Both the position numbers and the translations under genes were made by a program. The notes below the pieces were generated by a model. That model saw nothing but the letters and a program-made list of their open reading frames with translations, was not told where the DNA came from and searched no databases. Below, piece by piece: positions 9,357 to 17,782 of a stretch of DNA of 64,000 nt. Origin of the DNA: Paractinoplanes brasiliensis (GTDB taxonomy: Bacteria; Actinomycetota; Actinomycetes; Mycobacteriales; Micromonosporaceae); NCBI RefSeq assembly GCF_004362215.1, contig NZ_SNWR01000001.1, forward strand, positions 1,674,001 to 1,738,000, given 5' to 3'. Position 1 is the first letter of the stretch; each line of letters begins with the position of its first letter.

Positions 9357-10322
9357 TCAATTGTCCCTTTGCTCGGCGTCGTCCTGGGCGGCACTGCCCG
9401 CTTCGTCACCGCTCACTACCGCATCATGATCCACCCGGTCGCCCGGGCCGGAGTCGGCAACACCCGCATCAGCGGTGGCCGCCGCCCATACATCCAACCT
9501 TCGGGTCCCGCCCGCGCGTTGCGCGCCCCCGGTCGCCGCGACGTCGCCCACTGCCTCGGCCGCCCGGCGCGCCTTCGCCAGCTCAACGGCCTCGGCCACC
9601 CGCCGTTCCGCCTCGGCAGCGGCCCGCAACGCGGCCGCCCGCCGTTCCGCCAGCTCGGCCGCCCGCCGTCCGGCCACCTCGGCAGCGTGCCGCTCGGCCA
9701 CCGCCGCCGCACTGGTGGTGGTCGCCGCCGCCCACGGATCGTCCCTCACGACATCGCCGAAGACCTCGCTCCCGACGCGGCCACTGCCCGCCTCGCCACT
9801 GGCAGCCTCGCGGCTGACCGCCGCCCCTTCTTCGTCGGACAAATCCGATTCATCCGCGGAAAGCGTGCCGGTTTCAGCGCCTGCGGTTCCCTCAGCATCG
9901 GTTGCCGCGGACCACGGATCGCCGCTCGGCGCTTCGGCCGGGGCAGCGTTCACCGCCGCCGCCCACGCCGAATCGGCCGTGTTGCTGCCGGCTCGTGTCG
10001 CCGCGGACCACGTCTGGTCGGCATTCCCCGGCTCGGCAACCGGAGCGGAAGGCGCCGGTTTCGGCTTCTCCCCCACGATCGCCGAGACCGAGCGCAGGAG
10101 TCCCGCCACCGAGCCCGCCAGATCGCTCGCGCTGCCGGCCAGCCGGGCCGCCGTCTCGGGGTTCGGGTCGCGCATCGCCGCGATCGCCTTGCACACCGGG
10201 CACACGCAGCACTCCGGATCACCCGTCGCCCAGCGCCGATCGCTGAACGCCTGCCCCGCGACAGCCCGCGCCAGCACCGTGGCGACGAGCCGCTCGGCCT
10301 CTTCCCGTGCCGATCCGGCCAT
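9357..10322 (-). CDS. Cys-cluster, Ala-rich hypothetical protein
   Basis: 321-residue protein not assigned to a function. The N-terminal about 70 residues look conserved and contain CCVCPVCKAIAAMRDPNPE, a compact Cys cluster that could bind metal. The rest is Ala-rich low-complexity sequence with two notable segments: repeated DPWSAATD-type motifs (four WAAAT or WSAAT variants) and a charged stretch of ERRAA/AERR repeats likely to form a coiled coil. It lies between the SRPBCC protein and glucokinase with gaps of 23 and 12 bp. Similar proteins next to glkA in Streptomyces carry DUF-type names. Confidence 0.7.
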   Translation of the reverse strand: MAGSAREEAERLVATVLARAVAGQAFSDRRWATGDPECCVCPVCKAIAAMRDPNPETAARLAGSASDLAGSVAGLLRSVSAIVGEKPKPAPSAPVAEPGNADQTWSAATRAGSNTADSAWAAAVNAAPAEAPSGDPWSAATDAEGTAGAETGTLSADESDLSDEEGAAVSREAASGEAGSGRVGSEVFGDVVRDDPWAAATTTSAAAVAERHAAEVAGRRAAELAERRAAALRAAAEAERRVAEAVELAKARRAAEAVGDVAATGGAQRAGGTRRLDVWAAATADAGVADSGPGDRVDHDAVVSGDEAGSAAQDDAEQRDN

Positions 10323-10345
10323 GACAACCTCCCGTTGCAGCGTCC

Positions 10346-10795
10346 TCAGCCCGGCAGGCTCTCGACCCGGCGTTTGAGCTGCTTGAGCGCCGTGTCCATG
10401 ATCATCTTTTCGGCCTTGCGGCGGAACATGCCCAGCATCCCGATCGAGAGCTCGACCTCAAGTGTGTACGTCACCGTCGTGACGCCGTCGTCGCCCTCGG
10501 CCAGGTCGTACGACCCACGCTGGGATTTCTGGGTCTTCGAGGGCTCGACCAGGTGCCACTCGATACGGGAGAGATCGTCGGCATACGCGTACTCGAGCGT
10601 GTAGTCGTCGGCCATCACCCCGGCATCGATGACGAACCGGACGCGGCAGGCGTAGCCGTCCTCGTACTCCTCGAGGACCTCCACCTGCTTCATCGCCTCG
10701 GCCCACTCGGTGTAGCGCGGGAAGTCGCTGATCACCGCGGCCACACGGTCGAGGGGCGCATGAACCTGGATCGACTGGGTCGAGGTATCCGCCAT
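10346..10795 (-). CDS. SRPBCC-family protein (polyketide cyclase/COQ10-like)
   Basis: 149-residue helix-grip (START/Bet v1-like) protein with a hydrophobic pocket. Family features: an N-terminal IQVHAPLDRVAAVISDFPRYTEWA stretch, central beta strands, VTYTLEVELSIGMLGMFRRK and a long C-terminal helix (MDTALKQLKRRVE). It could bind a lipid or quinone-like ligand. M. tuberculosis Rv2185c is a similar protein in the same wider gene order. ATG 10795 is the first gene of the minus-strand run and faces the histidine kinase gene divergently over 90 bp. Confidence 0.8.
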   Translation of the reverse strand: MADTSTQSIQVHAPLDRVAAVISDFPRYTEWAEAMKQVEVLEEYEDGYACRVRFVIDAGVMADDYTLEYAYADDLSRIEWHLVEPSKTQKSQRGSYDLAEGDDGVTTVTYTLEVELSIGMLGMFRRKAEKMIMDTALKQLKRRVESLPG

Positions 10796-10872
10796 GCACG
10801 GAGGCTACCTCCCGCCTGCGACATTCCCGGCGGCCGGGCCAGGCACGACGAGCCCTCGGGCGGGCAGGCGGC

Positions 10873-10878
10873 TACCAT
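10873..10878 (+). promoter_or_regulatory. -10 box TACCAT for leaderless histidine kinase gene
   Basis: TACCAT ends 7 nt before GTG 10886 with no ribosome site in between. Confidence 0.45.
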
Positions 10879-10885
10879 CCCTCAG

Positions 10886-12568
10886 GTGCCGGTGCTGACC
10901 CGTTTCCCCGCGCGCGTCCAACCGCTCGCGGTGGCCGCGCGCATCGTCATGCTCGCGCTGGTCGCGGCGCTCACCGTGATCGCCACCGGCGACCCGGGGC
11001 AGCTCCTGTGGATAGCGCTTCTCGCCACCGCCGGGCTGCCCGCGGTGCTCGCCCCCGATCATCACCTGCTGGCCCCGCTGGGCCGGTTCGCCGAGGTCGT
11101 CGTCACCTGTCTCGCGGCCGGTTCGGTCGCCGCGGCCAGCGACAGCAACAACACGCTGGCCGCCGGCTTCGGCGCCGAAGCCGTCATGCCCTACCTGGCG
11201 GTGCCGCTGCTCACCGCGGCCCTGCGCCGCCGCCCCACCGAGGGCGCGGCGCTGCTCGGCGTCGCGGCCGTCTCGCTGGTGGTCGGCGGCACCCTGGCCG
11301 GCGAGGTCATCACCCAGCCCGGATTCCTCGCGGTCGGCGGCCAGTGGCTCGTGCTCGGCGCGATCATCACGTTCGCGGCCGACACGATGCGCCAGTTCAT
11401 GCAGCCTTCCGAGCCCACCCCCCAGCCGTACGCGGAAGCCACCCGCCTGCTCACCCAGCTGCGCAGCGTGGCCAGGTCGCTGCCGGGCGCCACGCTCGAC
11501 CCGGGCGGCATCTCGGAGCACCTGCTCGAGGAACTGCGCCTGGTCAAGCCATCCGACCGGGCCGCGGTGCTGTCCGCCAGCGGCGGCGGGCGGCTGGTCG
11601 TGCTCGCCCAGACCGGGGTCGAGCGGGTCGACTGGGAGGTCACGCTCGACGCCGACTCCGCGATCGCCGACGCCTGGGCCAGCCAGCAGCCGCAGGTCGC
11701 GAGCCGGTCCCAGGCCCGGTCCAGCCGCCGCGGCGAGGTGTCCTCCCTGGTCGTCCCGCTCGTCGCCGGCGTACGCACGATCGGGCTGGTCATCCTCGAG
11801 AGCGATGTCGCCAACGCGTACCCGAAGGAAACCGTCAACGAGGTCACCTGGGTGACCGACGCCGCCGCCCTGCGGCTGGAAGCCGCCCTGCTCTTCGACG
11901 ACGTGCGGTCGCTGGCCACCAATGAGGAACGTCAGCGGCTCGCCCGCGAGATCCACGACGGGGTCGCTCAGGAACTCGTCATGGTCGGCTACGGCATCGA
12001 CAACGCGCAGGCCACCCTGCCCGAGGGCGCCGAGGAGACGGCCGAGGAGCTGCGGGCGCTGCGCGCCGAGGTGACCCGCGTGATCACCGAGCTGCGGCTG
12101 AGCCTGTTCGAGCTGCGCTCCGAGGTGGACCGCAACGGCGGGCTGGCGGCCGCGATCGCCGAGTACGCGCGCACTCTCGGCACGTCCGCCGGTCTGCGGG
12201 TGCACTTCACGTTCGACGAGTCGACGGCCCGGCTGCCCGCCGCGACGGAGGCCGAGTTGCTACGTATCGCCCAAGAGGCGATCACCAATGCGCGTAAGCA
12301 CGCCGGAGCCTCTAATCTGTGGGTTACCTGCACCGTCGACCCGCCGTACGCCGAGATCGAGGTCTCCGACGACGGCCGGGGCTTCGCCGACGACCGCCCG
12401 GACGGTCGTTACGGCCTGACCATCATGGCCGAGCGGGCCGAACGGATCCGGGGCCGATTGAAGATCACGCCGCGACACCCCAGCGGGACAACCGTTGCCG
12501 TAGTGCTCGGATCCCCTGCCAGGCGCGATAGCGTGCGGGATAGCGTTTCCGCTCCAGAAGGGGAGTAA
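10886..12568 (+). CDS. NarL-type sensor histidine kinase (MacS-like)
   Basis: 560-residue membrane kinase. About five to six hydrophobic segments occupy residues 10-165 (MLALVAALTVIATG, LLWIALLATAGLPAVL, EVVVTCLAAGSVAAAS, LLGVAAVSLVVGGTL, LVLGAIITFAAD). A GAF-like domain follows (about 185-340). The HisKA_3 box RLAREIHDGVAQELV contains the phospho-accepting His. The ATPase domain shows the N box EAITNARKHA, DDGRGF, and YGLTIMAERAERIRG. The response regulator starts 7 bp downstream. A Streptomyces pair near glkA, MacRS, has the same layout; orthology is an inference. GTG 10886 is chosen from the -10 box; GTG 10892 is possible. Confidence 0.9.
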   Translation: MPVLTRFPARVQPLAVAARIVMLALVAALTVIATGDPGQLLWIALLATAGLPAVLAPDHHLLAPLGRFAEVVVTCLAAGSVAAASDSNNTLAAGFGAEAVMPYLAVPLLTAALRRRPTEGAALLGVAAVSLVVGGTLAGEVITQPGFLAVGGQWLVLGAIITFAADTMRQFMQPSEPTPQPYAEATRLLTQLRSVARSLPGATLDPGGISEHLLEELRLVKPSDRAAVLSASGGGRLVVLAQTGVERVDWEVTLDADSAIADAWASQQPQVASRSQARSSRRGEVSSLVVPLVAGVRTIGLVILESDVANAYPKETVNEVTWVTDAAALRLEAALLFDDVRSLATNEERQRLAREIHDGVAQELVMVGYGIDNAQATLPEGAEETAEELRALRAEVTRVITELRLSLFELRSEVDRNGGLAAAIAEYARTLGTSAGLRVHFTFDESTARLPAATEAELLRIAQEAITNARKHAGASNLWVTCTVDPPYAEIEVSDDGRGFADDRPDGRYGLTIMAERAERIRGRLKITPRHPSGTTVAVVLGSPARRDSVRDSVSAPEGE

Positions 12569-12575
12569 CCCGAGC

Positions 12576-13244
12576 ATGTCGACCAGTCCGGCGCCGACTG
12601 CGCGCACCAAGGTCCTCCTTGTTGACGATCATGACTTGATTCGTAAGGGGCTGCGACACGCATTCGAGCGCGACCGTCAGTTCGAGGTCGTCGGCGAGGC
12701 GGCCACGGCCGCCGAGGCGGTCCGTCAGGCCGGTGCGCTGCAACCGGATGTCGTGATCATGGACCTCCGACTGCCCGACGGCAGTGGCCTCGAGGCGACC
12801 AAAGCCCTCCGCAAGAACAACGCCAACATGGGCATCGTGGTGCTCACCATGTATGCCGGTGACGACCAGCTCTTCGGGGCGCTCGAGGCCGGCGCCAGCG
12901 CGTTCGTTCCCAAGACCGCCCCGGCCGACGAGGTGGTCGCGGCCGCCCGGCACGCCGCCTCCGCGCCCAGCGCCTTCACCGCGGCCGACCTGGCCGAGGC
13001 CATGAAGCGCCGGCTCGCCCCCTCGGGCCCGCAGCTCTCCCCGCGCGAGGGTCAGGTGCTGCGCCTGCTGGCCGACGGCATGAGCGTGGCGGGCATCGCG
13101 AAGCAGCTGTTCGTGTCGGAGTCGACGGCCAAGACCCACATCTCCAAGCTGTACGAGAAACTGGGCGCCGCCAACCGTGCTCAGGCCCTGATGACGGCCC
13201 TGCGGCTCGGCCTGCTCGAGGCCCCCGACGCCCCCAAGTTCTAG
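12576..13244 (+). CDS. LuxR/NarL-family response regulator (MacR-like)
   Basis: 222-residue two-component regulator, partner of the kinase just upstream. The receiver domain has the acidic pair in LLVDDHD, phosphorylatable Asp in VVIMDLRLPDG, Thr in VVLTMYAG and Lys in FVPKTAP. The C-terminal GerE helix-turn-helix spans LSPREGQVLRLLADGMSVAGIAKQ to SESTAKTHISKLYEKLGAANRAQA. ATG 12576 has AGGGGAG eleven bases upstream. A hairpin follows at 13268-13288. Confidence 0.93.
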   Translation: MSTSPAPTARTKVLLVDDHDLIRKGLRHAFERDRQFEVVGEAATAAEAVRQAGALQPDVVIMDLRLPDGSGLEATKALRKNNANMGIVVLTMYAGDDQLFGALEAGASAFVPKTAPADEVVAAARHAASAPSAFTAADLAEAMKRRLAPSGPQLSPREGQVLRLLADGMSVAGIAKQLFVSESTAKTHISKLYEKLGAANRAQALMTALRLGLLEAPDAPKF

Positions 13245-13267
13245 GCGTACGTTCCCCACGACGTCAG

Positions 13268-13288
13268 CGCCCGGTCCCCCACCGGGCG
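13268..13288 (+). terminator. hairpin after the response regulator gene
   Basis: CGCCCGGT and ACCGGGCG form a perfect 8-bp stem with a CCCCC loop, 24 bp after the stop codon. There is no U-run, as is usual in high-GC actinobacteria. It may serve both strands, as the DUF4395 gene converges from the right. Confidence 0.5.
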
Positions 13289-13324
13289 TGTCGTGCCGAC
13301 GACCACCCTTCCGACATTTCGCAT

Positions 13325-13738
13325 TTATGCGCTTTTAGCGCTCAGCCGCCGGATCGCGAGATACGCCTCGCACCCCAGACACAACCCGAAAGCGGCGTTC
13401 AGGAAGGCGGCCAGCAACGCGAACGCGGCGAAAACCACCCCCAGCACCGTCACCCCGGAGAGGTACCCGACACTCGCGACAGCCATAAAGCTAAATCCGA
13501 CTAACTGCGCAAATCGTACGGGCGCACCCGGTTCCCGCGAGACCGGCGGCCCCACTCGGGGAAGAACCAGAGCGCGATACACGTACGCGTAAGGCCCGCG
13601 CCGCGGATCGACCGCCGAGATCGCGAAAACCACCGCCTGAGCCAGCGCCGGCCACCCCCACCCGGTCGCCAGCACGACGACGAGAACGACGCTGGTCACC
13701 GTGGCGGCGAACCGCTGCCCGCGCGGATCGAGTTCCAT
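13325..13738 (-). CDS. DUF4395-family membrane protein
   Basis: 137-residue integral membrane protein with four hydrophobic segments and the DUF4395 look: an N-terminal DPRGQRFAATVTSVVLVV, an internal VDPRRGPYAYVYR segment, and a C-terminal GLCLGCEAYLAIRR that carries two Cys. DUF4395 proteins are often encoded beside thioredoxins or sulfurtransferases, so a thiol or sulfur role is possible but unproven. A thioredoxin-like gene lies 2.3 kb away at 16077, separated by the MarR/MFS pair. Confidence 0.75.
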   Translation of the reverse strand: MELDPRGQRFAATVTSVVLVVVLATGWGWPALAQAVVFAISAVDPRRGPYAYVYRALVLPRVGPPVSREPGAPVRFAQLVGFSFMAVASVGYLSGVTVLGVVFAAFALLAAFLNAAFGLCLGCEAYLAIRRLSAKSA

Positions 13739-13797
13739 GCCGCCAGGGTCGCACCCACCAGCGCTTCTGCCGCCGCCGCGCCCCCGTGACGGGCATC

Positions 13798-14310
13798 TCA
13801 GCCCTCCAGGTCGAGAACGACCTTCCGCAGCAGCACGTTGAGCTGGATCAATTCCTCGTACGTCAGCGCCCGCAGCAGGCGCTGGTCGCGGGCCATGCCC
13901 TCGAAGATGTACTTGCTCCACATCGCGCGCCCCGCGGCCGTCGGCCGGATCAGCACGCGCCGGCGGTCGGTCTCGTCGTTCTCGCGGGTCACCAGCTCGG
14001 CCGCCACCAAACGATCAAGCCGGCTGGTCATCGCGGCCCGGGTGACCTTGGCCGCCTCGGCCAGCTGCGCGGGCGTCGCCTCGATCGGCCACGGCTGGAC
14101 CATCAGCACGTGGAGGGTCTTGTAGTCCTCGGACGACAGCTCCCGCGACTCGGCGAACGCGGCCGCGTCGGCTCGCCGGGCCTCGCGCTGGATGAAGTTC
14201 ATCCGTACCAGCGCCCCTTCCACCTCGGGCGCGAAGGCCGGCTCGTCCTTCCAGAACGCCGCCCACCGAGCCACGTGCTGATCAACGCTGTCCTGCTCCA
14301 TGATCGCCAT
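13798..14310 (-). CDS. MarR-family transcriptional regulator
   Basis: 170-residue winged-helix repressor. The helix-turn-helix ATPAQLAEAAKVTRAAMTSRLDRLVAAELV is followed by the wing ENDETDRRRVLIRPTAAGR, the DxRxxxxxLT-type signature of MarR. Long flanking helices provide dimerisation. It is transcribed divergently from an MFS exporter, with TTAG/CTAA half-sites in the gap that overlap the exporter promoter, so it probably represses both genes until a ligand binds. Start ATG 14310 or 14301. Confidence 0.9.
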   Translation of the reverse strand: MAIMEQDSVDQHVARWAAFWKDEPAFAPEVEGALVRMNFIQREARRADAAAFAESRELSSEDYKTLHVLMVQPWPIEATPAQLAEAAKVTRAAMTSRLDRLVAAELVTRENDETDRRRVLIRPTAAGRAMWSKYIFEGMARDQRLLRALTYEELIQLNVLLRKVVLDLEG

Positions 14311-14328
14311 TCTGCCAGCATCTTACTT

Positions 14329-14347
14329 TTAGATTGCTAATAGTTAG
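14329..14347. promoter_or_regulatory. candidate MarR operator
   Basis: Three 4-bp half-sites, TTAG (14329-14332), CTAA (14337-14340) and TTAG (14344-14347), make two overlapping inverted repeats. The AT-rich block stands out from the surrounding DNA and covers the likely -35 TTGCTA (14334-14339) of the MFS gene. Confidence 0.5.
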
Positions 14348-14362
14348 ACGGTGAACTAGTTT
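14334..14362 (+). promoter_or_regulatory. promoter of leaderless MFS gene
   Basis: -35 TTGCTA (14334-14339), 17-nt spacer, -10 TAGTTT (14357-14362), then 7 nt to ATG 14370. No ribosome site is present. The -35 lies inside the candidate MarR operator. Confidence 0.55.
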
Positions 14363-14369
14363 CTCCGTC

Positions 14370-15611
14370 ATGCGGATCTCTGACTTCCGTCTGCTCGCGA
14401 TCGGGCAGACCCTGTCCTGGGTGGGCAACGGCTTCCAGACCGTCGCCCTGGCCGTCGCCGTCGTGCTGGCCGGCGGCGGACCCGGCGACCTCGGCCTGGT
14501 CATGGCGTCGTCGATCGTGGCCCGGCTCGCCTGCACCCTCTTCGGCGGCGTGTGGGCCGACCGTCTGCAGCCCCAGCACGTCATGGTCGGTTCCGATCTC
14601 GTACGTCTCCTCGCCGCGGCCGCCATGGCGTTGATGTTCGTGAGCGACGGCTACCACCTCGTGCTGCTCTGCGGCCTGGCGGCCATCTCGACCGGGGCCG
14701 CGAGCTTCTTCGACCCGGCCTTCGGCGCGCTGCGCCCGCTGCTCGTCCCGGCCGAGAAGCGGCAGTCGGCCAACGCGACGTTCAGCATGCTGCAGACCGG
14801 CAGCCAGGTGGCCGGCCCCGCGCTCGGCGGCCTGACCGTGGCCGCGTTCGGCGCCTCGGCCGGGTTCACGGTCAACGCGGTCAGCTTCCTGGCGTCCACG
14901 GTCGCCGCCCTGATGCTGCGGGTGCGGGCCGAACGCGGACCCCGTACGTCGATGCTGACCGAACTCGCCGAGGGCTGGCGCGAGATCAGCAAGCGCGACT
15001 GGCTGATCGGCGGCCTGTTCAGCGCGACGCTCTACCACGTCGCCAACGGCATCATCCTGGTGCTCGTCCAGGTCGTGGCGATCGAACGCCTGGGCGGCGC
15101 GTCCGCGGCGGGCTTCATCGCCGCCGCCGAGGGCCTGGGTGGCGTCCTGGGAGCGGCCGTCGCGCTGCGCTTCAAGCCCCGCCGGCTGCTGCGGGCCGGG
15201 TGGCTGACCCTGCTGCTCATGCCGCTGTGGGCCCTGGCGTACGTGTGGCCGGCCGAACTGATCGCCGTCATCGCGGGCGCCGTCATCGGCTACGCGGGCC
15301 TGATCTTCTTCGACGTGGCCTGGGAGACGGCCATCCAGGACAACGTCCCGCAGCGCATGCTGGGCCGCGTCTCCTCATGGGACTACCTCACGTCGTTCAT
15401 CGCCATGCCGCTCGGCAACGTCCTGGCCGGCCCGCTCTCGACCACCTACGGCACCGACCGCGTCCTGATCGTGTGCGCCGGGGTGCTCGGCCTGTCCGCC
15501 GCCGTCCAGCTACTGATCCCCGGCACCCGCAACCTCACCCGGACCCTCACCACACCGTCCACCACCGCACCCCCGAAGCCTCCCGAGCTGATCGAAACGG
15601 CCGGCATCTGA
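14370..15611 (+). CDS. MFS transporter, DHA3-type drug exporter
   Basis: 413-residue major facilitator with about 12 membrane segments, resembling the enterobactin-exporter/multidrug MFS_3 group. LAIGQTLSWVGNGFQTVALAV starts the first helix. The loop 2-3 motif is VWADRLQPQHVMV. GALRPLLVPAEKRQSANA is a conserved cytoplasmic loop, followed by the GPALGGL helix. The C-terminal tail is Thr/Pro-rich and probably disordered. It likely exports a hydrophobic toxic compound under control of the divergent MarR protein. Confidence 0.9.
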   Translation: MRISDFRLLAIGQTLSWVGNGFQTVALAVAVVLAGGGPGDLGLVMASSIVARLACTLFGGVWADRLQPQHVMVGSDLVRLLAAAAMALMFVSDGYHLVLLCGLAAISTGAASFFDPAFGALRPLLVPAEKRQSANATFSMLQTGSQVAGPALGGLTVAAFGASAGFTVNAVSFLASTVAALMLRVRAERGPRTSMLTELAEGWREISKRDWLIGGLFSATLYHVANGIILVLVQVVAIERLGGASAAGFIAAAEGLGGVLGAAVALRFKPRRLLRAGWLTLLLMPLWALAYVWPAELIAVIAGAVIGYAGLIFFDVAWETAIQDNVPQRMLGRVSSWDYLTSFIAMPLGNVLAGPLSTTYGTDRVLIVCAGVLGLSAAVQLLIPGTRNLTRTLTTPSTTAPPKPPELIETAGI

Positions 15612-16076
15612 CAGCAGTGGCCATCAAGGGGCCAGGCCGCGAAGCAACGACGCCTCCCTCGCACCCCCTGCTCCGCACAGCACCACCCCACCCGCACCAC
15701 CGCACCCTCAGCGCACCACGCGCAGCGCACCGCTGCACCCCTGTCCACATCGCCCTACTCCCCCGGTCAAGCGACCCTCACCGGTTCCGAGCCGTCCTGC
15801 GCCGACCATGCCACGACCCGCCCGGCTCGCCCAGGCCCATCTATGAGAGGCACCTAACCAGCATGAACGCGACAAAAGCCAAGGAAAACATCATTTCCGG
15901 TCGTCGATTCGACGATGGCGACACCGGGAACCGGTCGCCCCCGTTCATGGGTGGCCCGCTCGCCCGACGCCGGTTCCGCCTCGGCCCGGCCGGGCAGTAC
16001 GGGTTCGTCGACCCTCACAGGGTGGGCTGGGTCGCTTGACCTCGCCTCTCGAGGATCGGCGTGACAGAGTAGTCCT
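15612..16076. other. 465-bp intergenic stretch
   Basis: The first half is unusually C-rich (many cac, ccc and gcac runs) with no plausible codon pattern. The second half holds a short plus-strand frame at 15863-16039 (ATG, 58 codons, MNATKAKENIISG start, GAGAGG 13 nt upstream) that could encode a small peptide, but I see no family resemblance. A CAGAGT hexamer (16065-16070) ends 6 nt before the thioredoxin ATG. Confidence 0.4.
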
Positions 16077-16658
16077 ATGGATTTGGTGGGTGCCGCCGCG
16101 ATCATTGCCGTGCTGGCCGTAGGCGTCGCGATCGGGTGGTGGCGAAGCCACACGGACGGTCAAATCCGAGATGTCGCCCTCACCGGAAATGCCGGACGAA
16201 CTCCCCGCGCACCCATGGGCCAGGTCCTCGGCACAGCGATTCCCGACGATGCGGCCCGGCCGAGGGGAACGGGCACAGTGAAGGCGGACGAACGAGAGGA
16301 GCCGGGCGTGTTCGAGGGAACCGGAACCGACCCCAGCGCCGCGGGCCGGCGCCTCGACGCCGCTCTGCTCGACGAGCTCGGTGTGGGCGAGTCAAAGGCG
16401 ACCCTCCTGCAGTTCTCCTCCGCCTTCTGCGCCCCCTGCCGGGCCGTGCGTCGCGTCAGCGAAGAGGTGGCCGGCATGATCCCCGGCGTACAGCACGTGG
16501 AGGTCGACGCCGAGAGCCACCTCGAAGCCGTCCGGGCGCTCGGCATCTGGCGCACGCCCACCCTGCTCGTCCTGGACAGCGACGGCCGCGTCGCCAAACG
16601 CGCCACCGGCGTCCCCGCCAAGCCCCACCTGATAGCCGCCCTGGGCGACGTCCTTTAG
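16077..16658 (+). CDS. membrane-anchored thioredoxin-family protein
   Basis: 193-residue protein with one N-terminal membrane helix (VGAAAIIAVLAVGVAIGWW), a roughly 65-residue polar linker, and a thioredoxin fold from about residue 95. The redox motif is CAPC (in SSAFCAPCRAV). The cis-Pro region is GIWRTPTLLVL, followed by the last strand and helix. The CAPC motif differs from CGPC of cytosolic thioredoxin. It may reduce or sense disulfides near the membrane. The stop codon overlaps the convergent mannosyltransferase gene by 4 bp. Confidence 0.82.
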   Translation: MDLVGAAAIIAVLAVGVAIGWWRSHTDGQIRDVALTGNAGRTPRAPMGQVLGTAIPDDAARPRGTGTVKADEREEPGVFEGTGTDPSAAGRRLDAALLDELGVGESKATLLQFSSAFCAPCRAVRRVSEEVAGMIPGVQHVEVDAESHLEAVRALGIWRTPTLLVLDSDGRVAKRATGVPAKPHLIAALGDVL

Positions 16659-17782
16659 GACGGGTTCAGCAGGTTGTTGAGGCGGGACGCCTGGGTTTCC
16701 CAGCGCCACTCCCGTTCGACCCACGCGCGGCCGGCCGCGCCCAGCGTCTTGGCCCGGGTGGGGTCGCTCAGCAGCTCGGTCAGGCGGGCCGCGATCGCTT
16801 CGAGGTCGCGGCCGCCGACCACGTAGCCTGTCTCGCCCTCGCGGACGGCGTCGGGGGCGCCGCCCGAGTCGCCGCCCAGCACGGGCAGGCCGGTGGCCGA
16901 CGCCTCCAAATAGACGATGCCCAGGCCTTCCACGTCGAGGCCGCCGGCCCGGGTGCGGCACGGCATCGCGTAGACGTCCCCGGCGGCGTAGTGGGCCGGC
17001 AGCTCGGGCCACGGCACCGAACCGGTGAGGACGACGTCGTTCTCCACGTCGTGGTCGCGGGCCAGCCGCGCGAGCGTCTTGCGGTACGGCCCGCCGCTCA
17101 CCAGCAGCAACGCCGCGCCGGGGACGCGGCGGCGGATCGTCGGCAGGGCGCGGATCAGCATGTCCTGGCCCTTGCGCGGCACGAGGCGTGAGACACAGAC
17201 GATCACGGGCCGGTCGCTCAGGCCGTGCCGGGCCCGGACCTCGCCGCCGTCGACGCCGGGGTGGAACGCGTCGACGTCGACGCCCGGCGCCAGCCTTTCC
17301 AGGGTGGTCAGGCCGTGCAACGCCCGGTCGAGCCGGGTGCGCTGATAGTCGCCGAGGTAGGTGACGACGTCGTTGCCGCGCCCGATGCGGCGGAGCAGGC
17401 CGCGCGCGCCGGGCAGGGCGGCCCAGCCGATCTCGTGGCCGTGGGTGAGGGCGACCGCGCGCGTGATGCCGGCGCGGCGGCGCAGACCGTCGGCGAGCAG
17501 GCCGAGCGGGGCGGCGGCGCCGAACCAGACGCGGTCGCAGTCGTACGCCCGCGCGATCTCGGCCGCTCGGCGGGCCACCGCGGGCGTCGGCAGCAGCATG
17601 CCGGTCTTTTCCCGCACCACCTCGAACGGCTGCTCGGCGTCGAATTTCTCAGCGCCGCGCCAGGTCGACGAGTAGACGACCACGGAGCCGGCCGGCTGAC
17701 GGACCGCCAGGTTGTGCACGAACTGCTGGATGCCGCCGGGACGGGGCGGGAAGTCGTTGGTGACCAGCAGGGTGCGGCCCAT
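16655..17782 (-). CDS. pimB: GT4 mannosyltransferase, PimB'-like
   Basis: 375-residue GT-B glycosyltransferase resembling PimB', which adds the second mannose from GDP-mannose to phosphatidylinositol monomannoside. Signatures: LLVTNDFPPRPGGIQQFVHN, ALTHGHEIGW, VCVSRLVPRKGQDMLI and the nucleotide-sugar loop EGLGIVYLEASATGLPV followed by GGDSGGAPDAV. It acts at the cytosolic membrane face. M. tuberculosis pimB (Rv2188c) lies in the same gene order. ATG 17782 shares one base with the M48 protease stop (TGATG), so the two genes are translationally coupled. Confidence 0.88.
   Translation of the reverse strand: MGRTLLVTNDFPPRPGGIQQFVHNLAVRQPAGSVVVYSSTWRGAEKFDAEQPFEVVREKTGMLLPTPAVARRAAEIARAYDCDRVWFGAAAPLGLLADGLRRRAGITRAVALTHGHEIGWAALPGARGLLRRIGRGNDVVTYLGDYQRTRLDRALHGLTTLERLAPGVDVDAFHPGVDGGEVRARHGLSDRPVIVCVSRLVPRKGQDMLIRALPTIRRRVPGAALLLVSGGPYRKTLARLARDHDVENDVVLTGSVPWPELPAHYAAGDVYAMPCRTRAGGLDVEGLGIVYLEASATGLPVLGGDSGGAPDAVREGETGYVVGGRDLEAIAARLTELLSDPTRAKTLGAAGRAWVEREWRWETQASRLNNLLNPS

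Noticed and set aside
8379..10604. 741-codon plus-strand frame opposite the glucokinase region
   Set aside because: It crosses three convincing minus-strand genes and has a low-complexity Arg/His/Gly composition typical of shadow frames.
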